A DNA stretch of 9,682 bases from Candidatus Aenigmatarchaeota archaeon (GCA_016198625.1 JACQIH010000025.1:1-9682), one strand, 5' to 3'; counted from the first letter of the stretch, positions 1-5,573 are shown. Notes: generated by a model from the letters alone, not told the origin. Translations and numbers: made by a program.

Positions 1-932
1 GAGAAGTCGTGCTCGTCGCAGAGCATGGCGATGATTTTCTTTTCATTGACGGCGCCGAACTCTATTTCGTAATCCGCCTCGCCGGGATTCTTGAAGAAAT
101 CGAATATGTCCTCCATGCCCGGGTCGAAATCCCATATGACGCTTTCTTTGACAGCCTGCAGGGTCGTCTTCTCACGGACGAGGTCGAGCGCCTTCTTCGG
201 CCCGTAGCCGGGGACGCCGCCGGGGTTGTAGTCGGTTCCTACCAGGATGCCTAATAATATAAGCTGGTCGTGCGTTATGCCAAGGTCCGCTAGGACCTCC
301 CTGAGCACGAGCATCTCGGGGTTTATCGTTATCGTCTCGCCGCGCACTTTTCTTTTTCCCGTTATAGACAGGTTGCGCGCGAGCCGCGGGGCGCCGAACA
401 GCAGCGAGTCATAGTCCTGGGTCGCTACCGCGTAAGCGTCGCCTTTCTTCGCCATGAGGGAGCAAAGGGCTTCGCCTTCGCCCGGCGCCTGTATCGCGGG
501 CAGGCCCATGGCCTGCAGCAGCCGCTTGCTCTGCTCCACTATATCGTCCGTCATGGTCACGGAACGCTGCGCGTGCTTCCGCGCAGCCTCGTGGTCCTTC
601 CTCTCCAGCGCAGCCTGCCATTCGCGCATGGCTTCAGCACGCACGTCGCGGCGCCGCTCCGCGACAAGCCTCTTGAAAGGCGGCGGCACGCCGTCAAAAA
701 CATATATCGGCTTCACGCCCGCTTCCATCAGCTTCAGCGTCCTGTAGAACAAGCCCGAAAGGTGCGACGTCACCCTGCCCTTGCTGTCCTTGAGCGGCTC
801 GCCGTCGGGCTGCCGTATGATGCTGAGGAACTGGTAAATCCAGTTGTAGGCATCCACAGCTATCTTCTTGTCGAACAGCTGTTCCAGGGCGAGCTCTTCG
901 CCCTTAACCAGATTCGTCAGCTGTATGCCCAT
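1..932 (-). CDS. fen: Flap endonuclease FEN-1 (C-terminus beyond window)
   Basis: Structure-specific 5' nuclease that removes RNA/DNA flaps during Okazaki fragment maturation and repair. About 310 codons are visible from ATG 932-930 with no stop; the family is about 340 residues, so only the C-terminal part with the PCNA-binding peptide is missing. The N domain begins MGIQLTNLVKGEE. Metal ligands fall where the archaeal family has them: D27 (AVDAYN), D80 (YVFDGVPPP), E151 and E153 (APGEGEA), D172 and D174 (TQDYDS), and the Asp of GTDYNPGG near residue 235. A helix-hairpin-helix follows (GVPGYGPKKAL). A TATA box at 965-972 lies about 35 bp upstream, so the leader would be about 10 nt. The reading frame is intact throughout. 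Function is near certain. Confidence 0.97.
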   Translation of the reverse strand, partial: MGIQLTNLVKGEELALEQLFDKKIAVDAYNWIYQFLSIIRQPDGEPLKDSKGRVTSHLSGLFYRTLKLMEAGVKPIYVFDGVPPPFKRLVAERRRDVRAEAMREWQAALERKDHEAARKHAQRSVTMTDDIVEQSKRLLQAMGLPAIQAPGEGEALCSLMAKKGDAYAVATQDYDSLLFGAPRLARNLSITGKRKVRGETITINPEMLVLREVLADLGITHDQLILLGILVGTDYNPGGVPGYGPKKALDLVREKTTLQAVKESVIWDFDPGMEDIFDFFKNPGEADYEIEFGAVNEKKIIAMLCDEHDF

Positions 933-964
933 TTTATCCTACAAATAAATCTGCAGAAAAATGC

Positions 965-972
965 TTTTAAAA
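965..972 (-). promoter_or_regulatory. TATA box of fen
   Basis: The palindromic octamer TTTTAAAA is centred about 36 bp upstream of the fen ATG. Allowing the usual 25 bp from archaeal TATA to start site, transcription would begin near 942 and leave a leader of about 10 nt. Inferred from sequence and position only. Confidence 0.5.
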
Positions 973-1051
973 CGCTCTAAAATGCTCTTCTATCAAGACG
1001 GAACGGAAGCATCATTCCATCAAGGAAAGGCAAGCTCGTTTCTCGCATAAC

Positions 1052-1079
1052 GAAAGGCTGGATGCAAAGCCAGCTTTTC
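1052..1079. other. Hairpin in the fen/glycosyltransferase divergent region
   Basis: Arms GAAAGGCTGG (1052-1061) and CCAGCTTTTC (1070-1079) pair over 10 bp with one G-T wobble, around an 8-base loop. It lies between two divergent genes, upstream of both inferred promoters, so it is not an obvious terminator for either. It could be part of a small RNA, a protein site, or chance. Apart from this and the two TATA boxes, nothing else was recognised in 933-1129. Confidence 0.4.
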
Positions 1080-1101
1080 CACTTTGACGGCAATTCAAAG
1101 A

Positions 1102-1109
1102 CTTAAAAG
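1102..1109 (+). promoter_or_regulatory. TATA box, leaderless start of the GT2 operon
   Basis: CTTAAAAG is centred about 25 bp before ATG 1130, and no Shine-Dalgarno sequence precedes that ATG. This spacing predicts a transcript that starts at, or within a base or two of, the start codon. It would drive the 1130-3027 pair and perhaps the reductase downstream. Confidence 0.55.
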
Positions 1110-1129
1110 TTCCAAATGAAAGCATTAGA

Positions 1130-2227
1130 ATGTTGTCAGAAATCCTTCTTGCGCTGCTCCTCTTCTATTTCCACATAAACTATTTCTTCTCGTCGCTGCT
1201 GGCGCTCCTGCCGCTAAGGAGTTCTGGGCATGCGCCGGGCAAAGCCCCAAAGGTGTCGATAATCATAACTACGCACAACGAGGAATCCGTCATAGAGCCG
1301 ACCCTTCGCAGCGCAGCAGCCCTCGATTATCCGGACTTTGAAATAATCATCGTGGACAGCAGCAGCGACAGGACGCCGGAAATAGCGCGGAAATACGGCC
1401 GCGTGATCAGGGACAGAGCGCGCAAAGGCAAGCCGCATGCATTGAACCTGGGCGTGCGCGCCGCGAAGGGCGAGGTGCTTTATATCCTGGACGCGGACTC
1501 GCTGCCCGAGAAGGGTGCGCTGAGAAAGCTCGTGGCTGCGCTGCAGACGCACGACGTGGCAACGGGCATAAACATACTCCAGAACAAGCAGAGCTTTACC
1601 GCCCGGATTGCGCGGCTGCAGGTGGCGCTGTTCAACGCCCTGGAAATAATCGGCTACAACATCGTGGGCACGGTAATGCTTGCCGGCAAGAACTTCGCGA
1701 TAAAAAAAGAGACGCTCAAGAAAATGGGTCATTTCAGCCACGAGCTCGCGGAGGACGTTGATTTGTCGCTCCGCCTCTACGACGCTGGAAAAACTGTCGC
1801 GCTTGTTGATGCGTTCTGCTTCGAGCAGGCGCCGCCGTATCTCAGCTGGTACCTGAAGCAGCAGCGGCGCTGGATACTCGGCGGCGGGAAAGAAGTCCTG
1901 GAGTTTTTCGGCAAGGCCGACCTGGGCAGGGTTCTTTTCCTCGGCCCCCTTGGCGTGTCGCTTGCCTTCAGCCACATTTTCGCCCTGGTTTTCCTCCTGC
2001 ACTTTCTTGCGACGGGCTCGGCACTCGCGCTTGGCGGTTTCATCTTAACCGGACTCATCTATGTTATAGCAGCCGCCCGGTTCCTTGATGCTGATGACGT
2101 CCTGCTCGCGCCCGTTACGATGCTTGCGCTCGGCGCGCTGCAGCTATACGTAATCGTCTCGTCGCTGGCCGCGAAGCTCGGCGGCGCCGAGATAAAATGG
2201 GAGAAAACCCCGAAGGTGAAAAACTGA
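1130..2227 (+). CDS. Membrane GT2 glycosyltransferase, processive (QxxRW) type
   Basis: Family 2 glycosyltransferase of 365 residues, expected to use a nucleotide sugar at the cytoplasmic face of the membrane. An N-terminal membrane segment (about 3-27) precedes a GT-A domain with VSIIITTHNE (42-51), the first-Asp region IIIVDSSSDRT (72-82), the metal-binding DAD motif (121-123), the catalytic Glu-Asp of ELAEDVD (208-209) and QQRRW (244-248). The last is the acceptor-channel signature of cellulose, chitin and hyaluronan synthase-like enzymes. Hydrophobic segments follow from about 268 to 350. The product and sugar cannot be read from sequence. It is the first gene of a tight set: its TGA shares a base with the ATG of the UbiA gene, implying translational coupling and possibly a prenyl-linked or lipid acceptor. 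The start is supported by the TATA box at 1102-1109. Confidence 0.88.
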   Translation: MLSEILLALLLFYFHINYFFSSLLALLPLRSSGHAPGKAPKVSIIITTHNEESVIEPTLRSAAALDYPDFEIIIVDSSSDRTPEIARKYGRVIRDRARKGKPHALNLGVRAAKGEVLYILDADSLPEKGALRKLVAALQTHDVATGINILQNKQSFTARIARLQVALFNALEIIGYNIVGTVMLAGKNFAIKKETLKKMGHFSHELAEDVDLSLRLYDAGKTVALVDAFCFEQAPPYLSWYLKQQRRWILGGGKEVLEFFGKADLGRVLFLGPLGVSLAFSHIFALVFLLHFLATGSALALGGFILTGLIYVIAAARFLDADDVLLAPVTMLALGALQLYVIVSSLAAKLGGAEIKWEKTPKVKN

Positions 2228-3027
2228 TGCTGAAAATAAGCGAGTTCGCGTCGTCCTTCGGCCTCGTGCTGGCGGGGTTCCTGCTTGCGGCAAAGCACGC
2301 TGCGCCTGACTTGCTGCACTTAACATATCTAGGCGCCGCTTTTTTGATGCTGGGCTCGTCGGCGTTCCTGCTCAATGATTATTTCGACTACGAGCACGAC
2401 AAGCACAAGGGAAGACGGCTGCGCCAGAAAATGGAAAGGGGGAAGATATTCTTCCTGGCTGCCGGGCTTTTCCTCGCCGGCGCGCTCATTTCCAGCCTGC
2501 TTCCCCAGAAGACTTTCTACCTGCTGGTTCTCACCTACGCCGCGACGTTTGTCTATTCGGCGCAGCCTTTCCGCTTCAAGGAGAAATTCCTTCTTGACTT
2601 CACGTTCCACGGCATCGTCGGGCCGCTCCTCATTTTAACGGGCTACTCCGCCGTCTCCGAGATCAATCTGCCCATAATCGCCCTCTCGGTGCCGCAGTTT
2701 TTCATGTTCGCGAACTCGGCGATACTGCAGCAGATGCGCGATATAAAAGCCGATAAAAAAGCCGGGTTCAACACAACGGCGATAAAATTCGCGAATCCAG
2801 TCAGAATTGCGCAGGCTTTCATCGTCCTGGCCGCGGCAAGCCTTGTTGCTGCCGTCCTGCTTTTCTATCCGCCGTATTTCATGCTGTTCGTCGCGGCCCT
2901 TCTTCCCTATTTCCCTGCACTGTTCAGGGAAGGCGATTACTACAGGAGAAATTACGACGCGACAAAGCAGTCTGCCCTGATTTTCATCGCCGTTTCCGCC
3001 GCAGTTTTCTACCTCTACTTCATGTGA
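2227..3027 (+). CDS. UbiA-family prenyltransferase
   Basis: Polytopic intramembrane prenyltransferase of 266 residues. The two Asp-rich motifs that bind Mg-diphosphate are present: NDYFDYEHD (50-58) and RDIKADKKAG (171-180), with seven to nine hydrophobic helices. I chose ATG 2227, inside TGATG with the preceding stop, because AAGGTGA at 2213-2219 is well placed as a ribosome site; an in-frame ATG at 2197 is possible but less likely. Next to a geranylgeranyl reductase, the obvious role is digeranylgeranylglyceryl phosphate synthase, which adds the second C20 chain to archaeal lipid. However, the N-terminus lacks the Arg-Pro-x-Asn stretch usual in that enzyme, and YSAQPFRFKEK (110-120) resembles the YSAPPxRLK motif common to other UbiA branches. 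The family is certain, the substrate is not. Confidence 0.88.
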   Translation: MLKISEFASSFGLVLAGFLLAAKHAAPDLLHLTYLGAAFLMLGSSAFLLNDYFDYEHDKHKGRRLRQKMERGKIFFLAAGLFLAGALISSLLPQKTFYLLVLTYAATFVYSAQPFRFKEKFLLDFTFHGIVGPLLILTGYSAVSEINLPIIALSVPQFFMFANSAILQQMRDIKADKKAGFNTTAIKFANPVRIAQAFIVLAAASLVAAVLLFYPPYFMLFVAALLPYFPALFREGDYYRRNYDATKQSALIFIAVSAAVFYLYFM

Positions 3028-3032
3028 ACCCC

Positions 3033-3044
3033 TTTTATTTTTTT
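3033..3044 (+). promoter_or_regulatory. T-rich tract: possible TATA box or terminator
   Basis: A run of eleven T and one A lies just after the UbiA stop. Archaeal transcription often ends in T-tracts, so it may end the upstream transcript. Equally, its centre is about 24 bp before ATG 3062, which fits a TATA element for a leaderless reductase mRNA. GGGA at 3048-3051 could instead act as a weak ribosome site. Sequence alone does not decide. Confidence 0.3.
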
Positions 3045-3055
3045 GTCGGGAAATT

Positions 3056-4087
3056 ATGTTCATGGCATACGACGTTGTCGTTGTCGGCGCGGGACCCGGA
3101 GGGCTTGAATGCGCGCGAGTGCTAGCCGAAGGCGGCAAGAGCGTGCTTCTCATAGACAGGAAAGAGATTATCGGCCCGAAGGTATGCGCAGGGGGCCTGA
3201 CGCTGGAGAACTTCGGGTTCGGCATCCCGAAGCATCTGCTGCGCGGCGAATTCCCTGTCCAGTACATACACACGCCTGCGGGCACGAGCAGGGTCGTGTT
3301 CGAGAAGCCAGTCGTGTCAACGATAAGCAGGCACGATCTCGGCCAGTGGCAACTCAGCGAAGCGAAGAAATCCGGCGCGGAAGTCATGGAAGGCATCGCG
3401 GTGACTGAAATAAGGGACAAATCGCTCATCGCCGACGGCAAGGAGATATTTTTCGGGCACCTTGTCGGGAGCGACGGCGCCGGCTCCATCGTCCGCAGGC
3501 ATCTCGGCATCCCCGTGCAGAATCTTATCATGGCCATACAGTATATTGTTCCGCGCCGGTTCGACAGCATGGAATGGTTCTTCGACGACCGGCTGTTCTC
3601 CCTGGGCTACGGATGGATATTCCCCCACGGCGATTACGCCTCGATAGGATGCGGTTGCGAGAGCAGGTTCATGCCGACGGCAAAGCTCCGCGAGAATTTC
3701 CATGCGTGGCTTGCTGACAGAAATATAGACGTCAGCGGCGCGAAATACGAGGGCCATCCCATAAGCTACGACTACCGCGGCCACCGCTTCGGGAACAAAT
3801 TCCTGGTCGGCGACGCGGGAGGCTTCACCTCGGGCCTCACGGGCGAGGGCATATACTTCGCTCTGGTCTCGGGCCACGAGGTCGCGAAGATGATTCTCGA
3901 CGAGAAATATTATCCTGAGGATCTTCACAGGCTTCTTGCGGTCAAAAGGGAGCAGGAAAAAATCCTGAACTTCCTGAAACCGTGGGGGAGCTTCCGCAAC
4001 GCATGGTTCAGCCTTTTCACGTATTATCTCAACGTGTTCTTCAGGCATCCGATAAAACTGAACGAGGAGCGGCCTATAGAAGCCTAG
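3056..4087 (+). CDS. Geranylgeranyl reductase family flavoprotein
   Basis: FAD-dependent enzyme expected to saturate double bonds of geranylgeranyl chains in archaeal membrane lipids or precursors. The N-terminal Rossmann site is YDVVVVGAGPGGLECA, then KVCAGG (counting from Met 3062, about 40-45), the second FAD region VGSDGAGSIVRRHLG, the substrate-pocket signature GYGWIFP (about 182-188) typical of this family, and GDAGGFTSGLTGEGIYFAL (from about 250) binding the FAD diphosphate. At 341-343 residues it is on the short side for archaeal members but lacks no visible motif. ATG 3056 and ATG 3062 are both possible; 3062 begins MAYDVVVV, closer to homologues, and fits a leaderless start. The stop lies in CTAG 4084-4087, which is shared with the opposite-strand aEF-1 beta stop. 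Placement beside UbiA supports a lipid role. Confidence 0.93.
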   Translation: MFMAYDVVVVGAGPGGLECARVLAEGGKSVLLIDRKEIIGPKVCAGGLTLENFGFGIPKHLLRGEFPVQYIHTPAGTSRVVFEKPVVSTISRHDLGQWQLSEAKKSGAEVMEGIAVTEIRDKSLIADGKEIFFGHLVGSDGAGSIVRRHLGIPVQNLIMAIQYIVPRRFDSMEWFFDDRLFSLGYGWIFPHGDYASIGCGCESRFMPTAKLRENFHAWLADRNIDVSGAKYEGHPISYDYRGHRFGNKFLVGDAGGFTSGLTGEGIYFALVSGHEVAKMILDEKYYPEDLHRLLAVKREQEKILNFLKPWGSFRNAWFSLFTYYLNVFFRHPIKLNEERPIEA

Positions 4088-4356
4088 ATCAGGGTGACGT
4101 CCTCGCTCTCAACGGAGGCAACGCCGTCTATTCCGCGCATTGCTTCCTCTATCCTGTCCGTGCCGCCGGCGCCGTCGGGCATGACAATGAGCACATTCAG
4201 CGCGATGAGGCCGAATCCTATCGGCTTCTCGGTTATCTGCTGGAGCTTCACTTCGTGATATTCCTCGAAGAGATTTTCTATCCTTTCCTTGAGCACTGCC
4301 AAATCTACGTCCGGAGAAGAAGGCATCACTTTGAGCGTAACAGCAACCTGGCCCAT
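4084..4356 (-). CDS. ef1b: Translation elongation factor aEF-1 beta
   Basis: Guanine nucleotide exchange factor for aEF-1 alpha, 90 residues, the usual size of the archaeal protein. It begins MGQVAVTLKVMPSSPDVDLAVLKERI, as archaeal members do, continues with EKPIGFGLIALNVLIVMPDGAGGTDRIEEAM, and ends in the conserved VASVESEDVTLI. A longer in-frame start at 4383 adds nine residues with no family support. ATG 4356 is preceded by the Shine-Dalgarno GGAGGT (complement of 4366-4371), which decides the start. It is the second gene after the zinc-ribbon gene, 42 nt away. Its stop codon overlaps the reductase stop on the other strand, leaving no sequence for a separate terminator. Confidence 0.95.
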   Translation of the reverse strand: MGQVAVTLKVMPSSPDVDLAVLKERIENLFEEYHEVKLQQITEKPIGFGLIALNVLIVMPDGAGGTDRIEEAMRGIDGVASVESEDVTLI

Positions 4357-4398
4357 AAAATCAGAACCTCCATGAAAGAACATCAGCCTTGCCCCGCG

Positions 4399-4557
4399 CT
4401 ACGGCCCCTCGAACTCGCAGCGGCTGCAGGAATAGAGCGTCCCCTTTATCCTGCAGGAGCCGCACCTTACGATTTCCTGCTCGCTGCAGGAAGGGCAGCT
4501 AAACCTCGTGAAATCGTCCTCAGAGAGCAGGTTCTTATGGCACGACACGCATATCAT
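4399..4557 (-). CDS. Small double zinc-ribbon protein (HVO_2753-like)
   Basis: A 52-residue protein with four Cys-x-x-Cys pairs: CVSC (3-6), CPSC (21-24), CGSC (32-35) and CSRC (44-47), ending CEFEGP. This layout matches the small archaeal zinc-finger proteins related to Haloferax HVO_2753, which lie beside the aEF-1 beta gene and are thought to bind nucleic acid. A stop codon sits directly before ATG 4557, so the start is fixed. A TATA box about 26 bp upstream (4580-4587) predicts a leaderless transcript. Co-transcription with aEF-1 beta suggests a role around translation; the precise function is unknown. Confidence 0.88.
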   Translation of the reverse strand: MICVSCHKNLLSEDDFTRFSCPSCSEQEIVRCGSCRIKGTLYSCSRCEFEGP

Positions 4558-4579
4558 TCATTTCCATTCCATACAAATG

Positions 4580-4587
4580 ATTAAAAA
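4580..4587. promoter_or_regulatory. TATA element between zinc-ribbon gene and tRNA-Arg
   Basis: Plus-strand ATTAAAAA is centred about 26 bp from the zinc-ribbon ATG on the minus strand, the distance expected for a leaderless archaeal mRNA. On the plus strand it is about 41 bp before the tRNA 5' end, so it could also drive the tRNA with a leader of roughly 15 nt removed by RNase P. The second use is less certain. Confidence 0.45.
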
Positions 4588-4632
4588 GGTTCTTCTGGAA
4601 TGCAATTATGCCCCGAGAATAAGCGCCCTTGT

Positions 4633-4650
4633 ATAGCTTTGCTAGAGGGT
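4633..4650 (+). other. tRNA-Arg intron 1 (18 nt, position 8/9)
   Basis: The junction folds as CCTT, bulge GTA, TAGC, loop TTT, GCTA, GAGG, bulge GTA. The central helix CCTT/GAGG has four pairs (one G-U) between two 3-nt bulges, and cleavage after the second base of each bulge gives GT|A on both sides. The intron is therefore only the inner 4-bp stem, its loop and the 3' half of the central helix, near the smallest size workable. Removing it joins T8 to A9 and restores the acceptor-to-D-arm spacing. Confidence 0.75.
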
Positions 4651-4681
4651 AGTTTAGCCTGGACAGAATGCGAGCTTGCGG

Positions 4682-4732
4682 GCAACTTTTCCAAAAAGTT
4701 GCATCAAAAGGGATGCAGCGAAGTTGCCAAAC
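4682..4732 (+). other. tRNA-Arg intron 2 (51 nt, canonical 37/38)
   Basis: This interrupts the anticodon loop at the common archaeal site between bases 37 and 38. The model pairs TTGC with CCAA (three of four pairs) between bulges GGG and ACA, closed by CAACTT (4683-4688) with AAGTTG (4721-4726). A GCATC/GATGC hairpin (4701-4716) sits inside. Splicing gives the loop TTGCGGA over a perfect 5-bp stem. The imperfect central helix is a relaxed motif. A competing local hairpin at 4682-4702 is described among the findings. Confidence 0.8.
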
Positions 4733-4747
4733 AGCTCGTGACCCGGG

Positions 4748-4800
4748 ACACCTTTTCTTTAAAAGAAAAGCTGTACCAAAAGAAGGAAAAGGTGCGGGAG
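4748..4800 (+). other. tRNA-Arg intron 3 (53 nt, position 53/54)
   Basis: This splits the T arm between G53 and T54. CCCG (4742-4745) pairs with CGGG (4795-4798) as a full 4-bp central helix. Bulges are GGA (4746-4748) and AGT (4799-4801), and the closing stem is CACCTTTTC (4749-4757) with GAAAAGGTG (4786-4794). Cleavage after the second base of each bulge restores CCGGG-TTCGAAT-CCCGG. This junction is a textbook bulge-helix-bulge and is the firmest of the non-canonical introns. Confidence 0.85.
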
Positions 4801-4822
4801 TTCGAATCCCGGCGGGGGCATC

Positions 4823-5518
4823 ATGAAGAAAGCAAGCGTGAAATTCTCCTTCATCATCCCGACGATGAACGAGGAGAAGTATCTGAAGCAGTGCATAGAG
4901 TCCATAAGGGACCAGGGCCGCGGCGACTGCGAGGTAATAGTCGTCGACACGGACAGCTCTGATAATACCGTCCGGATAGCCAGGAAGCTCGGCGCGCGCG
5001 TTCTGAAAGAGCCGAGAAGAGGGCCGGGCATAGGAAGGAACAGGGGCGCGAGGGCCGCGAAAGGCGACATCCTTGTTTTCACCGACGCGGACGTCCATTT
5101 CCCGAAGGATTTCTTGCAGCAATTGGAGAAGCACTTCAGGCACGGCGGAGCCGTCTTCGACCTGGCGTTCTACGACTCCAGAAAGCGCTACAACACGGTT
5201 TTTGTCCTGTGGAATTCTTTCCTCAGGACGCTGACAAAACTGGGGTCTCCGATAACAAACGGCTCATGCTTCGTCTTCGACCGCCGCGTCTTCGAGAAAG
5301 CCGGCGGCTACAGCGACATCATACTCACCAACGAGGACCACGACCTCGCGAGGCGCGTCCATAGGATAAAGCGGTTCGTGTTCCTGCCGATAAAGGTTTA
5401 TACTTCGGGGCGGCGCCTGCACAAGTGGGGCGCGTGGAAGTTCGTCAAAATCCACGCTATCATGACGTACCTCTACTTTTTCAAGAAGAAGTCCTACACG
5501 GCGTACTGGTACAAATAG
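4823..5518 (+). CDS. GT2 family glycosyltransferase (soluble type)
   Basis: A 231-residue family 2 glycosyltransferase made almost entirely of the GT-A domain, with no membrane helix apparent. It shows FSFIIPTMNEEKYL (8-21), VIVVDTDSSDNT (38-49), GRNRGARAAKGDILVFTDADVHFP with the metal-binding DAD (88-90), and the acceptor-side TNEDHDLARRV with Glu-Asp at 171-172. The C-terminus is basic and aromatic (KKKSYTAYWYK), which may help membrane contact. The donor and acceptor are unknown; transfer to a lipid or polyprenyl phosphate is a guess from the neighbours. ATG 4823 is two bases after the tRNA; starting later at Met 15 would lose the first beta strand. The message probably either begins when the tRNA 3' end is cut or is read through from the tRNA promoter. 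A hairpin follows its stop at once. Confidence 0.9.
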   Translation: MKKASVKFSFIIPTMNEEKYLKQCIESIRDQGRGDCEVIVVDTDSSDNTVRIARKLGARVLKEPRRGPGIGRNRGARAAKGDILVFTDADVHFPKDFLQQLEKHFRHGGAVFDLAFYDSRKRYNTVFVLWNSFLRTLTKLGSPITNGSCFVFDRRVFEKAGGYSDIILTNEDHDLARRVHRIKRFVFLPIKVYTSGRRLHKWGAWKFVKIHAIMTYLYFFKKKSYTAYWYK

Positions 5519-5519
5519 A

Positions 5520-5543
5520 AGAGAAAAACCAAGGTTTTTCTCT
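5520..5543 (+). terminator. Hairpin just after the GT2 stop
   Basis: AGAGAAAAACC (5520-5530) and GGTTTTTCTCT (5533-5543) form a perfect 11-bp inverted repeat with a 2-base centre, starting two bases after the TAG. Pyrimidine- and T-rich sequence follows. It probably ends the plus-strand transcript, though archaeal termination mainly needs T-tracts and a hairpin alone is not proof. Confidence 0.55.
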
Positions 5544-5573
5544 CTCTACTCTCATTTCCTTATTATTTTTGAT

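Larger units (their letters stand above)
4625..4820 (+). tRNA. tRNA-Arg(GCG) with three introns
   Basis: The gene is not a tRNA as it stands. Removing 4633-4650, 4682-4732 and 4748-4800 leaves a 74-nt molecule with every standard part. Acceptor GCCCTTG pairs with CGGGGGC (4813-4819; two G-U pairs), then discriminator A. Positions 8-9 are T-A. The D arm is GTTT/GAAT around AGCCTGGACA, with G18-G19 and A20, an arginine identity base. The anticodon stem CGAGC/GCTCG is perfect, with loop TTGCGGA. The variable region is TGAC. The T arm is CCGGG-TTCGAAT-CCCGG. Anticodon GCG reads CGC and CGU. CCA is not encoded. Each junction can form a bulge-helix-bulge for the splicing endonuclease, two with ideal geometry. 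The three introns are inferred, not shown by RNA. A glycosyltransferase ATG follows two bases after the last tRNA base. Confidence 0.88.

Noticed and set aside
1214..2002. Minus-strand open frame of about 260 codons inside the first GT2 gene
   Set aside because: It lies wholly opposite a gene with all GT2 motifs; composition and absence of any domain mark it as a shadow.
2635..3570. Long minus-strand open frame opposite the UbiA and reductase genes
   Set aside because: It crosses two well-supported genes, its translation resembles no family, and such antisense openness is common in GC-rich coding sequence.
3317..4048. Minus-strand open frame opposite the reductase
   Set aside because: It is fully covered by the reductase gene, with no ribosome site, promoter or recognisable domain.
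4610..4615. GCCCCG as the 5' acceptor strand of the tRNA
   Set aside because: It pairs with only five of the seven 3' acceptor bases and cannot be joined to T8-A9 by any bulge-helix-bulge I could draw; GCCCTTG at 4625-4631 pairs with all seven (two G-U) and has an exact splice motif.
4535..5143. Minus-strand open frame spanning the tRNA and GT2 start
   Set aside because: It would cross a structural RNA gene and a GT2 gene; its translation shows no family features.
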